A stretch of DNA of 64,000 nt from Cycas panzhihuaensis (taxonomy: Eukaryota > Cycadophyta). The translations under genes were made by a program, and so were the position numbers. The stretch's first letter is position 1; each line of letters opens with the position of its first letter. Of the stretch, positions 22,343-33,601 are shown piece after piece. Location: assembly GCA_023213395.1 (NCBI GenBank), contig CM041465.1:236103741-236167740 (forward strand). Reading direction: 5' to 3'. The notes under the pieces were generated by a model. That model searched no databases, had not been told where the DNA came from, and saw nothing but the letters and a program-made list of their open reading frames with translations.

Positions 22343-22682
22343 GAGCCTCACTGCTCGGAAGCGTGGTGTGATGGCAAATACTGGCAATCAAAAACTGTTA
22401 GTAGCACATGTGTATATATATAAATCATGAACAGAATATGGACTAAGGGTGCCGACGAGTGTCAGGGCAGAACGCATGGATAAGGGAGACGGAAACGAGG
22501 ATAACATAAGGGCTACTTATGTGTCGTCTAGAAGTCGACCTAGAGATGAAAGGAATGAAAAAATGGGGGATGCCCCCATCGCTGAAATATAATAGATAAT
22601 GTAAGGACAACCAACAGACTATACAAACAAGTTGGGAGAAAGGCAGCCAGAGACTTGGGCAATGGGCAGGCTAAGAAAGTCT

Positions 22683-23106
22683 CTCAAAGGCAGTTGGTGA
22701 GAAGAGGGAGGCAACGCTCAAGGATGAGGCGAACGAGGTTGTCAGCCTCAGCATTGAGGGCCTCAGGAATATGGCACATGTCGATAAACTGGAAGTGAGC
22801 CAATAGTGACCTCACAGTCGACACCAGGGCTATCAAGCATGGGCACCACACCTAGTAGACCTGGGTGAGATGAGACACCACCACTTGGGAGTTACAAAGA
22901 AGGATGACGTGTCCGTGATGGAAACATAATACGTCAGTGAGGACTTCAATAATGGCTGTGTACTTAGCTTCATTATTGGTTGCCTCAGGAAGGAAGATTC
23001 CAGAGCATAGGTAGTCATACCCAGAGGAATCACAGAGTATCCATGCGACGGCAGAAGGACCAGGATTACCGCAGCTTCCGCCATCAGTGAAAATGAAAAG
23101 AGCCAT
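22683..23106 (-). pseudogene. Second, archaeal-like RNase H (aRNH) of element B
   Basis: This is the best-preserved aRNH in the window, about 141 codons from ATG 23106 (MALFIFTDGGSCGNPGP). The start was chosen because D and E begin at the same point. Motifs: FTDGGS (first Asp), GNPGP, ATNNEAKYTAIIE (Glu), LLCNSQVVVSHL and HIPEALNAEAD near the C-terminus. The third acidic residue is Asn (CNSQ) where A and E have Asp (CDSQ). A TAG at 22852-22854 interrupts the frame; A has CAG there. These motifs fit the aRNH acquired by plant Tat elements and some plant LINEs, and differ from the RT-linked Ty3 RNase H, which B lacks. Confidence 0.82.
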
Positions 23107-23648
23107 GAGCAAGAATGACTTCTTCGCTGAAAGAAGTGCAATGTAGCTGAAGAAAAAGGTGAGAAGAGGACCATGTGTGGCTAGTAATGGTGGCTATGAA
23201 GGGGTACGAAGGCCTGGCAATGAGGTGACCCAAAGGCAGGGAAGACTACCCCACTAATAGGGAAGAAAATGGCAGAAAAAGGGGGGCCTCTAGGGTGCCC
23301 AAACTGGCTTAAGGAAGCACAAAGGGGTGCCCGGCTGGAGGGGACACTCCTTATGGGAGTGCCAAGAGAAAAAATAGGTTGCAAAAACGAGTCAAGGGTA
23401 GCGAAACAAGCCAAACGAGTATAAACTCAGGTATGCATGGGGGTGGCATATAAAACGAGACAAGGGGGCTTCGGTAAAAATGAGCCATTTGGGTCATCAT
23501 TAATGCAGTAAGAGAAACGGGTCAAAAGGAGACCACAAAGATGAAAAGAGGAACTGGGCTAGAAAGTAATGTTGGCCAGGGTGAAAATGTAGTCTCGAAG
23601 GTAGCCTCAGAGGTGAAAAAGGAGGAAGTGCCCAATGGGGGCCCCGTC

Positions 23649-23656
23649 TATATAAG
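23649..23656 (+). promoter_or_regulatory. Putative TATA box for the antisense PMD gene (element B)
   Basis: The sequence tatataag is followed by gaaactc, at the same place as in A and E, about 650 bases before the PMD ATG. Confidence 0.45.
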
Positions 23657-24099
23657 GAAACTCAAACAAAAAAGGATTTCCTTTTCACGAGCTCTCCTAT
23701 GAAATCCAGAGTTTGTTCTTTATGCAGTGGAGCGCTACCCCACTTCCGGGACATGTAGCGAGAGATCCGGCTGTTAGATCAGAGTGAGGAGGCAGTCAAC
23801 GTGATCGGGAGAGCGTGATGATAACCGCATGACCTGATCCAGTAAGTGGATTGCCAAAACCGCTTCTAAAATCACATTTGAGTTTTGATGCTTTTTTTAT
23901 GAAATTTTAATGTAATTTTTAGGTCCCTTAAGGGCGGAAAATGACCTCCTGGAGTCTGAATTAGACCTAGAGAGGGGCGGGACCGGGGCATTAGGCAACC
24001 CTGGTCCCAGTAGGCCTGACTGCTACCCACCACAAGGAAATTTTAGGGTTTTTTTGGGTCTAGGAACCCCCCTTTTGGGGGGCGACGTTTGCACCGTAG

Positions 24100-24125
24100 C
24101 AAAGATCATGGTACCATGATCTTTG
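24100..24125. repeat. Perfect 26-bp palindrome in the PMD leader
   Basis: The segment is its own reverse complement, centred on GGTACC at 24110-24115 with arms CAAAGATCAT and ATGATCTTTG. Degenerate cognates lie at 3120-3145 (A) and about 61480-61506 (E). Related GGTACC-centred inverted repeats occur in every LTR of the A/B/E/F type. Confidence 0.8.
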
Positions 24126-24307
24126 TCGCAGGGCCTTGATTGCCTGTAGGACCCAACTAAACTCTGCGGTATCATGAAGTTTAGCATGGTGCGAAGGCAG
24201 AATGAGTGAAAAATAAAAAGGAGGCCCCAAGGATCCCTAAGTCTCGACCAAATGAGGTCAAGGAAGAGCCCTGAGATGCCGAGAGTAAGTGTTAGCTATA
24301 GATTGAC

Positions 24308-26174
24308 ATGTTTGATGGCATTTTGCATGTGGTGATCGCAGTGGAGAACCACGAGAATATTGGTATAGCTATGTTGAGTTTTATAGAGATGTTGACGAGG
24401 GAGGATCGATGTGGCCTGCTAAAGGTCATAAGGATACCACAGTACATGTCAGATAAGAGGTTATTAGTCGACATCATGTCACATTGGGATAGGCAGAGAC
24501 ACGTGTTCCATCTGCCCCAAGTAGAGGACGTGACGGTGACACCCAAAGATATCTGACAAATCCTTGGAGTGCCAATGACAGGGAGACCAACCTCGCTAGG
24601 AGCATTGCCTAGTAATGAGGCAGCCCATCGAGAGGCGGCTATGTTTTTTACAGGCCAGGATAGGTGGGAGAGGCGAGGAGTGCCTCTGAAGAGTATGGTG
24701 ATGTTTGGGATTCCTCGTGTGAGGAAGTTGATCACACTATGCCTTTTGTTCTGGATATCCCATAAATAGAACTATAGAGACATCCTAGACAACTGGATCG
24801 ATGTGGTATGGAGGTGCGAGGCTAGGGAGTGATTGGATTGGGCCACCCTCATAGCGGTGAACCTCATTGCTCAGTTGGATGCTATCAGGATGGTGGGTAG
24901 AGGTGGATTGTCTTACAACACCCTCTTACAAATCTTTGGTTCTTTGATCGTTTCTGATAGCACCACCAGGGGACCACACCCTATATCAGAGTGGGAACCC
25001 ATGGTACACAGATGGCAGACTCGATTCAGGGGAGCTGAGGATTAAGCATACATCAAGAGGTTCGTGGACATTACGTCATTAGATCTCCTTACCATGACTG
25101 ACTACACCTCGGATCCCTACTGAGCGATGAGATGGGATAGTGACGAGGAGGCAGGAGTGGTAGAGGCTACCCTCAAAGATGATGATGACGGTGATGGAGG
25201 CAATGGAGGACATGGGGCCGGTCCATCACGAGCTATAGAGGAGGCAGGTCCATCAGGGATTACCAAGGAGACGAAGGGGCCTGTGACATGGGCTTAGAGA
25301 TTGAGGATTGTGGAGAGACCTAGGGGGATAACTCTGCCAGCATAGGGAGGGACACAGGCTCCAGTAGTGGAGGCAGTTGTAGAGGAGGTGCCAGAGGAGG
25401 AGGTACCAGCAGCTGGTGGAGTGCTAGGGGTAGAGGCCATCGCACAGGCAGACGAGCCAGTGGCCACAGCAGGTGAGGCCTTTCTTTCCTCATTATTTAA
25501 TAACTAGATACTCACACACTTTGATTTGGTATATAGTTGGATATATACTAACATATGGCATGTTGGGTTTGTAAGTACCACAAAGATCTAATGGTTGGTG
25601 GAGGCTATGGTGATGGAGATGTTCCCTCAGGTGTACATAGAGGGGTAGCCACCTATCAAAGATGGGGATGCACCTAGATCAGTCAGTGCCCACATGGTAT
25701 CATTCGCCCCATTAGCGAGGGTGAGGGATACGTGGGCTGCAGAGTCCCAAGAGCACGTAGCATTCAGGGGACAGCTGCAGCAAGAGCTAGATGAGACTCA
25801 GAGCGAGGAGATACACTGCAGAGTCATGTATAGGCATTGGAGGCTCAGGGAGGAGTAGGTGGAGATGCAGAGTACAGGATACGGATGGCAGTCCTAGAGG
25901 AGCATCTCTGAGGGATGGAGGAGAAGTTCCAGAACATGGAGGAGAGACTTTGGGGAGTAGATGGTGAGAGAGATTGTATCCAGGCTCGATACGATCAGCT
26001 GGTGGATCAAGTGGCGTTGGGGTTGAGCTAGAGTAGGACACATACCTACATAGTAGCGACGACACTGAGGAGGCCACGTAATAAGGGGAGCGAGGCAGGG
26101 GGCTCCCGAAGGCTACAGAGGAGCTTAGGAGGTATGTGGTCCCCAAGAGAGGGATCACATCAACCAGGAGATGA
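24308..26174 (+). pseudogene. Antisense plant mobile domain (PMD)-like gene of element B
   Basis: This is the most open copy. Exon 1 starts MFDGILHVVIAVENHENIG and continues with MLTREDRCGLLK, YMSDKRLLVDIMSHWDRQR, VFHLPQVEDVTVTPKDI and ILGVPMTGRP, then a helical region (MDWATLIAVNLIAQLDAIRM, 24833 on) and WEPMVHRWQTRF. The FHLP..E.T.T..DI..LLG.P.G core identifies the PMD family. An acidic, Val/Glu-rich stretch (about 25170-25470) precedes an intron (25473-25575). Exon 2 has MVMEMFPQVYIEG, DTWAAESQEH and the C-terminal VVPKRGITSTRR, then TGA ending at 26174. A few stops remain (TGA at about 24554, TAG at 24775). It runs against the element and is retained although pol is gone. Confidence 0.7.
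25473..25575 (+). other. Predicted intron in the antisense PMD gene (element B)
   Basis: The 103-base AT-rich segment starts GTGAGGC. Its 3' end is TTTGTAAG where A has TTTACAG, so the acceptor may have lost its pyrimidine context. Position relative to the protein is the same as in A. Confidence 0.5.
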
Positions 26175-26960
26175 CGCCCCTGGAGAAGGGCAGCAGTAGG
26201 GTATGATGTAGGTTAGGATATGATGAGGGAAAGCATGGGCCTCCAGGGGGTCACTATGTAGAGACATATGATTGTACACCCCCTACAAGGACACCAGCTT
26301 CCCATGGATGATGTACTATTATTTGTATGTTATGAGGATTGATTTTGTGTATATATACGGGGTGATTGGTACCCCATTTGATGCATGAGATGGTGTTTGT
26401 GGTATACATTGCAGTGGATGTATAATGGATATGTATGTTTATGATGTTTTGGTCTTAGTGTATACATATGAGAGTATATGTATATGAGTGTGAGTATGCA
26501 CGGATGCATGATGATGTAGTAGGTGATGTCTTGACTATCACATAGCTAGAGTTATACTTGTTTTTTATGTGGATGTGATGTATTATTCATTATGAGCTAG
26601 ACGCATATTTCCCTTCATGTAGGACCATATCTCTAGAGGGGACGCACACGATCATCATGAGTAGCGGCAATGGATACGCGCAAGGCTAAGAGACAGGGTG
26701 ACTTACATGTCCACGTGGGAGCATAGCGGGATATGCAAAGGAAATACCGATGGGAGGGAGTGACGACACCCCAAGAGTCGCCCTAATTGGGGGATGCCTA
26801 AATAGGGAGGAAAGGTTCCCAAGAAAAAGGGAACAAGGGTCCTACGGAAGGAACAAAAAAGAATGAGGACCTAAGCTATCCATTCCACCTAAGGCTAGGG
26901 GGAATGCAAATGAGCTTAGGGTGGTAGTTTAGGCTCAGTTTGGAGCATGAAGAGAAAAAG
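26175..26960 (-). other. Non-coding block after PMD gene (element B)
   Basis: The block is conserved with element A (4498-5260) and holds no gene I can support. At its right side (about 26940) the similarity to A ends just where A's integrase begins. Confidence 0.5.
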
Positions 26961-27357
26961 AGGTGTGCTTAAACCACATAGGGGTAGGAGTAGTCACACG
27001 CAAGATAGGAGATAGGTGACGAAGGGTAGGCCTAGTATGGTTAGGCCTACCAGTAAACTCATTATGGTCGAAACTAGATGAGTGCAACAGACCTGGCATG
27101 TGACGAATCACATGGCAAGGTTGCATCTGAGTAAGAGTGGCTCTAGTCCTAGGTAAGGATCTAGAGCATGAAGAAGAAGTGTCTCTACGAGTGGCTCATC
27201 GACGCGGAGGCCTATGTGAAACTACTCGAGGAGGCTGAGAAGGTGAAATAAGTGGATGGTTTAGGACCAGTGGCTTGGGTGCCAATGTGGAATGGAGAGA
27301 AGTAGGAATATCTGATCAAGATATCCCCCTAGGTGCTCACGAAACTAGGGTGACACA
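26961..27357 (-). other. Unassigned filler replacing RT-INT in element B
   Basis: These roughly 400 bases match nothing else in the window and have no recognisable domain (a 63-codon minus frame at 26935-27126 is not convincing). They stand exactly where A carries the RT, RNase H and INT region of about 3 kb, so this is the scar or replacement sequence of the non-autonomous form. Confidence 0.5.
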
Positions 27358-28559
27358 TCAAGGAGAGGGCTCATAACCCTCACTATCTGACTCAAAATCA
27401 CCCATGACAGCTAAGTAACCATAACCACCTACATCAATAGAGGCAAACCTGACTAGGTTTGGCTCATGACATGGCATAGGGTCCAACTGGTGAAGGTCGG
27501 TCTCCTGAAACAAAGGTTCCACGGAAGGGGTAGCCTCCTCAGGATCATTATCTTCATCATAAAAAACAGCCTGGCAGGCTGGATGAGAGGTGTGAGATGG
27601 CATAGGCTCACGGGTGACAACGTTAAATCATCTTTCATGGACAAATTTAAGTTGCCCCCAATGCATGGAGCAGATTGCTCCCATTTGGTCGAGCCATGGT
27701 CGGCCCAATAAGAGGTTGTACTCCACATCAATACTGAGTACAACAACTTTGTGACAATGCTTCCCTCCTAAGGTGAGGGAAAGGGAGACTATCCCCAAAG
27801 GGGACTTCTCTATCCCACCATACCCTTGGCATTTCTAAGGGACAGACTCAAGAGCTACTATGCCTAGCTCCTTGAGCATATGTGTAGGCATAGCATTAAC
27901 TGAGGAGCCATTATCTATAATGATCCTCTTTATGATAAAATCAGGAGTGTTAATGGTAATGACAAATGGTTAATGCAAAAGTTTCTCCTGCTTATTGGAA
28001 GATGGGAGATCTCTGGGATCAAATGAGATGACAGGTGGTCCATGGGAGGTAGCACCCACTATATGGATGGAAGCATCCTATTGCCCAAGAGCTTTAAGAA
28101 GAAGAGCACGTTGCTTAGGGCAGCCTCTCAAGACATCCATCAAGGACATCCCCGCAGTGACGGTGTGGAGCTCGTCAATGATAGAGAAAGGCTTACCCTT
28201 TACAGTAGGTTGGGTAAGCACCCTTCGAAAATTGTAACGGCCAAGGCATACGGGAATAGTCTTGGGAAGTGCAGGGGGTTCTGGAAGAGAAGTTTCTGGA
28301 AGAGGATTAAGGTGAGATATGGATGAAGAGGCACCGGTGGCCTCTTTAGCGGCTTGAGACTGGGTTAAGGCATACAATGGAGTGGTCTCAAGCAATTGGA
28401 CAACCTTCTTTCCCTTATTCTGGGATCATGAAGGTGATGGAGTGCATTGGTTAGGGGAACAAGAGGAAGAGGGTGAATCCCAAGCGCCCTTCCCTTTATC
28501 GCAGGAAGGATGGGAATTCGGGGATCTTCCCTAGTTTTGGTTGTTTTTGGGCTGAGTAT
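27358..28559 (-). pseudogene. Gag-pol junction, protease and linker of element B
   Basis: The minus strand shows a stretch with LGRYNFRRVL and FSIIDELHTVTAGMSLMDVLRG (28395-28078), then the protease: IIIDNGSSVNAMP at about 27895-27935, LKELGIVALESVP, and NLLLGRPWLDQMGAI at about 27680-27715. A linker with GYGYLAVMGDFESDSE follows and ends at a stop at 27358. The protease active-site Asp is present, with DNGS in place of DTGA. Only a few stops interrupt it, so it is better kept than in A. Confidence 0.75.
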
Positions 28560-30626
28560 TACGATCACATTCCCCATGTTTGGGAAACAGATCCTTGTGG
28601 ACTAGTTGGTCTATATTAGGCCTTGAGGGCTATTTAGGGGATGAATCACATTGAGGGGCATCCCTGGGATGCTGGGTCCTACAATGCGAGTCATCATGGA
28701 AACACTCCCCATGAATGGAAGACCACTTCTTCTCAAGCGAAGAATCCATCTTCCTCGCTTGAGAGGACTGGGCATTACCATTCCTAGGGAGGGAAGCTTG
28801 GGTAGCTTACTGAATTTATTTATTAGAAGTTGGTGATGAAGGAGCTTAAAGTTTAAGCTCCTTCATCGTACGCTCGAATGAGCATATGGCAGAAGTAAGG
28901 GGGTCTAAAGTCTTCTCAGTCAGGTGAGAAGTAGACCTGGTGGGTTGTGAAGGTTTAGTTTCCTTGGTTGAGGGAGGTGCCTCACAATGTTGTGAGGGCT
29001 TGAGAGGCCTTTTGAGTCCGGCTTGGATCTCAATAGCCTCTAATGCTAAGCGCTTCGTGATAGCAAAGTTGCATGTGGTTGGCCCCATCTTGAGGACTTC
29101 TACATGGACTTCGGGACGCAGTGCATTAACAAAGAGATCCCTCTTCAATTCCTCAGGTAAGGTAGCCTTGGTGGAATGGAGGAGGTCATGGAATTGTCGC
29201 ACAAAGTCACGATTCATTTCATTGTGGTCTTGTTTGAGCGAAAGGAGGGATTTCATTCCACTTTCGAATGGACGAGCTATATCAAAGTAGTTGATGAATT
29301 CGTCCACCAATTGATGGAATGAGAAGATAGAGTGGGCAGGGAGGTGATAAAACCACTTAAGGGCATTGCCTTGTAAAGATCATGGAAATAACTTCATCAA
29401 TATGTGGCCATAAGCCCAGTAATCTATGCATACCATAGAGAAACTACATGTTTGGCTGGGTCTTGCGACGAAGTTCCATCGAATTTAGGAACTTCAAGGG
29501 AATGAGGCAGTAAGTTAGTTCTTAGCACCTCAATGGATAGTGGTGTCAACCTATAATCCATGAAGGGTCATGCCCTTGCTTAGATCATAGGATCGGTGAA
29601 TGAAGTAAGAGGAACTGGACAAGGAGTGGATGGGGAAGGAAGGCCCATCCCTCCTTGAGGAAACATCCCTTGCTGAGAAGGGATTTGTGGATAAGTGCCT
29701 TGGAAAGAAACCTGGTTTTCTTGCGAAGGCACAGCATGAGGGACTACATAGGATGATGGAAATGTAGAATAAGAGACGGGGTTTTATCCATATGGGCCAC
29801 CTGTAGGAGGCACGACCCCATATGGGTGAAGAGGGTGCATCCCATAAAGAAAAATGGGGTTCCCTTTACCCTACCCCTAAGGTCAACCTAGGGGTATGTA
29901 AAGAGATGGACTGCTAGGTTACATTTGAGCGCATGTGAGGGTGGGCCCCACATGACTAATGAAAGGAATGCTAGTAAGACCTCTAAGCCTACTAGAGAAT
30001 GCATGTGCCACATTAGGAGGTGGCACATTGGCTTAGCTAGGATAAGGTAAGCTAACTCCTAGCTGGGAGAAAGATATGCCATGAGGAGGTCTCAAAGTGT
30101 TGGGACCATGGTAGGAGGTAGGAGATGTAGTGGTTGTTCCTAAGGAAGACATGGAAAGCAACCAGGACTGGTGCAAAGGTACAAAAAGGTTACTAGTTAT
30201 AGGAGGAGTAGGTGTAGATGAAGATGGTAGAGTAGATGTGCATGAGGAAGGTGCCCCACCATGCAAAACATCTTCAAACCACCTAGGACGTGTTGGAAGA
30301 TGAGTAGCTCGGAAGCACTCGTTGAGAGCTTCAACCACGTCGGCGAGAGGGGTGACTACATGATCATAGGAGGTAGACAGGACCTCAAATGAAGTAGAAC
30401 CCTGAGGGTGTTCCTCATAAGAACCACCCCTTGGGTGGCGAGTCTCATGAGGAGACAAATCCTCTACTACATGGGTAGAGGTATGGGCATCAAGCGGGTG
30501 ATGTTGAGTACCCAGATAGTAAATAGGGTTGCTACCATCTTGGGTAGGCCCTAGGAATGATGTGGGGAACTCATGAGTTCCCAAAGCAAAGGCGTGATAC
30601 GTCCAGTCAGAAGGATATCCCTCCAT
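28560..30626 (-). pseudogene. Gag of element B
   Basis: The start at ATG 30626 (MEGYPSDWTYHAF) is conserved in A and D, although the frame is open further up to 30689. The first part (30626-30033) is a long open Pro/Ser/Thr-rich region with DPIYYLG-like and ALNECFRATHL motifs. The gag core follows (FDGT near 29490; VDEFINYFDIARPFESGMKS to PEVHVEVLKMG, 29310-29090), then a charged linker. A zinc-knuckle-like motif (C-x3-H.., about 28740-28660) is corrupted by shifts. It is the capsid-forming polyprotein; its unusual retention alongside PR fits a mobilised non-autonomous element. Confidence 0.75.
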
Positions 30627-30844
30627 TGTTGAATCGAAATCCGATGATGGAAGAAGGTGATATGAAGGGTCTTCTAACAAAGGTGGCAAACCTCATAAAT
30701 GACGTGAGAAATGTCGTATATAATGCCTTTCCCAAAGTTGTTAGAAGGAAAAGGGATATGAAGCACTTGTTGGGGGCTGCCAACAGAAAGGGAAAATAAG
30801 GAAGATTACCAGAAAGCAATAGCACTAACAGAAAGAGAAGCATG

Positions 30845-30884
30845 ACTAGCTCCCCTACTGGCAGGTCCCCAGTATGGTCACGAG
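30845..30884 (-). other. Primer-binding-site region of element B
   Basis: The minus strand after the LTR reads CTCGTGACCATACTGGGGAC; see A and D for aligned versions. Its terminal GGGGA agrees with a tRNA-Asp-type site, but the match is weak. Confidence 0.45.
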
Positions 30885-33596
30885 TGGATTCACATCTACG
30901 GGATGGTCTTCTATGCTTAGAAGGAAATAGACTATCAATGGTAGTGGTTGGGTTATGGATGGGATCCTAATGGCAAGAGAGAACACCACACAGGGCATAT
31001 GTGCACCGAAGCACGAGTTTAGGACCCACGAATGGTGCCCAATTACCTTAGGGTAATCCTCAGAAAGAGGACGCAATGTGAGGCCTTGGGTTTCCCCAAA
31101 TTAGGAGGCCCACCTACCCCTTGGATGGCCAGGAAGAGGAGGGGGGACTCTAGAAGGTTATGTCTTCTCACAAGAGGGAGAAGGCAATGTGCAAGTAGGT
31201 GCATGTAATATGTGATAGGAGAGGGATGTAGACTAGGATTAGGTTATTATATAGTATATCAAGCAAGAGTACGCGAAGTATCAAAGGTAGGACTAAGGGA
31301 TAAATCATCTTATGTATGGATGATATGGGGCTTAAAGAGTACACGGTTCACGTCTAAGTCCTATCTACATACGAAGTAAATGATTACGAAAAGAAAAGAG
31401 CTTATGAATGCAAGAGATGCATTCATTTCCCTTTTGTTTTTTATGTGACTTAGCATGCAAAGTTTGCACATAAACATCAAAAGCGTAAAAAAGAGACAAG
31501 AAAGAGAGGAGGCATACCTGGGAGTGAAGAGTGGATGAAACATCGTGCCCTTCCACTCCTTTCACACTCATCCGCTCGAACTCGCCACGCGGGTGTGGGG
31601 CTAGTTGGCGATGGTTGCCGGAATGGATGAGGGGCTACCTTACCTTCCTCGATATGTGAAAGTAAAATAGCAAAAAAAAAGGAGACAAGGAAGAAACTGA
31701 AAGCACCACTAGAAAAGGGCTTAGCTATCAAAGAAGTCCACCTCTTCTGTGCTTTCTCCACCATGAACCTATCAATCACAAGAAAAGGTTTCTTCCTTCT
31801 AGAGAAGGGGACTATGAAGTACGTCTAATATGTATATAAATATAAAAGATGGCTAATAAATCAAGCTAAAAAGTAATGCACTCTACTCTAAAAACCACCA
31901 AACAAATCTCAGATCTAGGCAATGCCAAGCAACAACTAAGATAGGAAGGTTAGCCTCAGAATGGCCAACCTACCCATAACTACCTCTACGTAGCCTCAAT
32001 AGGGAAAGACAAGAGTGTGATGGTTGTTCCAGATAGCAAGTAGAAGAGATAACAAACCAACATGATGGTGCACGGGTAAACCCAAGGGACGAGGTGCTAC
32101 AGATAGTAACTCATCACGCTGGGGCAAGCCAAAGATCAAAACTGAACCGGGATGGGTTTCAGGGCTTATGTGATGCCTAAAACCTGAGGGTGCAGGTCTA
32201 AAACTAGCGTGATGAGGGCTGCCAATGCTGATTTTAGAACTGAGATAAGCCTCTCACTATCCCTAACCCAACTCCAGGGGGAGACACAGAGCGGAAGAGG
32301 AAGGAAGGGAAGGGTAAACCCTTGGGGAGAAGGCTAATAAGGGTATGGATCCCACCTTTCTCCCTTCACCCAACCTTATGCAATCCTCTTACATAGCCAC
32401 CCTAGAGTAGGCTTGCGGGAAAAGAGAGGAAAAATAGTGCAGGACAGGAAGCAAAGAGACAAGCTCCTCTAGAATGAAAAGGGAGGAGCAAAAATTGACT
32501 AAAGAACTTCTCATAAAGGAAAGAAATCATAGGAAAACCTAAGATACGTTGAAAGGGTACCTGTAGGGTAGAAGAGGAGATTCTTCTTCTGCCAAAAACT
32601 AGAGGAAAAAACCTATGTCAAGAAGGCATTTTAGACCTGGGCTAAAGGGGAGGCAAAACATGGACGCTGCTCTTAGTTCCTAGAGCTTGCTTGCTGGCGT
32701 GTTGAGAGTATTCTCCTTCCATGGATAGGACCTGCAAAGGGAAGCTTGGAGCCACTGCAGCAGGGCCTGAGATGTAGTAGATACACCTATGGAAGAGAAG
32801 CCAGAGCAGAGGAGCAGATCTGGGGGAAATTGCAGAATGTAAGGAGGAGTAGAGAGCAAAAAATGAGTCAAGAAGAGAGCAAAATAAATTCATTTTTGGG
32901 TTTTATACTCATCCTAACCCTAAACGAATGATTAGGGTTACGGTGGGGGTGAGTAATTGAAGGCACCACATAGCAATTCCATGAAAAGAGTGAGAATTGC
33001 CATGTTGGATTAAAAAAAATAAATTTAGATAGTCACACCATGGCAAACTTTGTGGTACCGTGGTAAACTTCACGGTACCACTTAGTTTGCAGTGGTGCAG
33101 GACTAAAAGCTAAAATAAAGATAAAACCAAGGCCTAGAGCCAAACAGAGGGGTGTGCAGAGGCCTGATAGGCTAGAAGGTCATGCCCAGGTGGCTGGTAA
33201 GTGGCCGAAAGAGAGAATCAAGTCTCAAAGAGGTCCTATCACACCTAGAAGGGGGCTCAAAGTGGTGATAGGAGTGTTGATGTGAGCAGATTGTAACCAA
33301 CAACAATGTTTGAGGAGTTGTGGAGGTGTTGCGGGCAACTGAGTGCCATATAGGATGAATGACTTACTGAGGAGTGCCCCATGGTGGGTCGTCATAGGCT
33401 AAATAGTGTGCGGTAGGTGCAAGCAATGTGATCAAGCAGAGAAGGTAATGCGATCACACAAATGACAAGCAAACATGCATCAAACAATACCCTAAACAAC
33501 TTCTACCAAGTGAAAGTGAGGATAAAAGTGAGAAGTATATACCTGTGCTTACCTAAGTCAACTTGTCTCAAGTCCATTCCCGGTAGCTGGGAAACA
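30885..33596 (-). repeat. 5' LTR of element B
   Basis: The LTR is 2712 bases, from TGGATTC to GGGAAACA on the plus strand. A minus-strand TATA box (TATAAAA) lies at 32901-32907, with inverted repeats around GGTACC at about 33040-33100. No gene is supported. Confidence 0.9.
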
Positions 33597-33601
33597 CTCC
33601 C
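33597..33601. repeat. Target-site duplication of element B (right)
   Basis: ctccc, identical to 19615-19619. Confidence 0.85.

Larger units (their letters stand above)
19620..33596 (-). mobile_element. Element B: complete but non-autonomous Tat-like retrotransposon
   Basis: B is 13,977 bases, minus strand, with LTRs of 2706 (19620-22325) and 2712 bases (30885-33596), a 5-bp target duplication (ctccc) and primer and polypurine sites. The inside carries gag, protease and a pol linker, then a 0.4-kb stretch unlike A in place of RT, RNase H and INT, then the antisense PMD-like gene and the aRNH. It therefore lacks enzymes for its own replication and would have depended on a relative such as A. 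LTR differences are numerous but fewer than in A. Confidence 0.88.

Noticed and set aside
24292-24735. 147-codon minus-strand ORF in element B
   Set aside because: It overlaps the PMD gene; the plus frame has motif conservation with A and D, this one does not.
28042-28326. 94-codon plus-strand ORF
   Set aside because: It is the shadow of the gag-protease junction of B on the minus strand.
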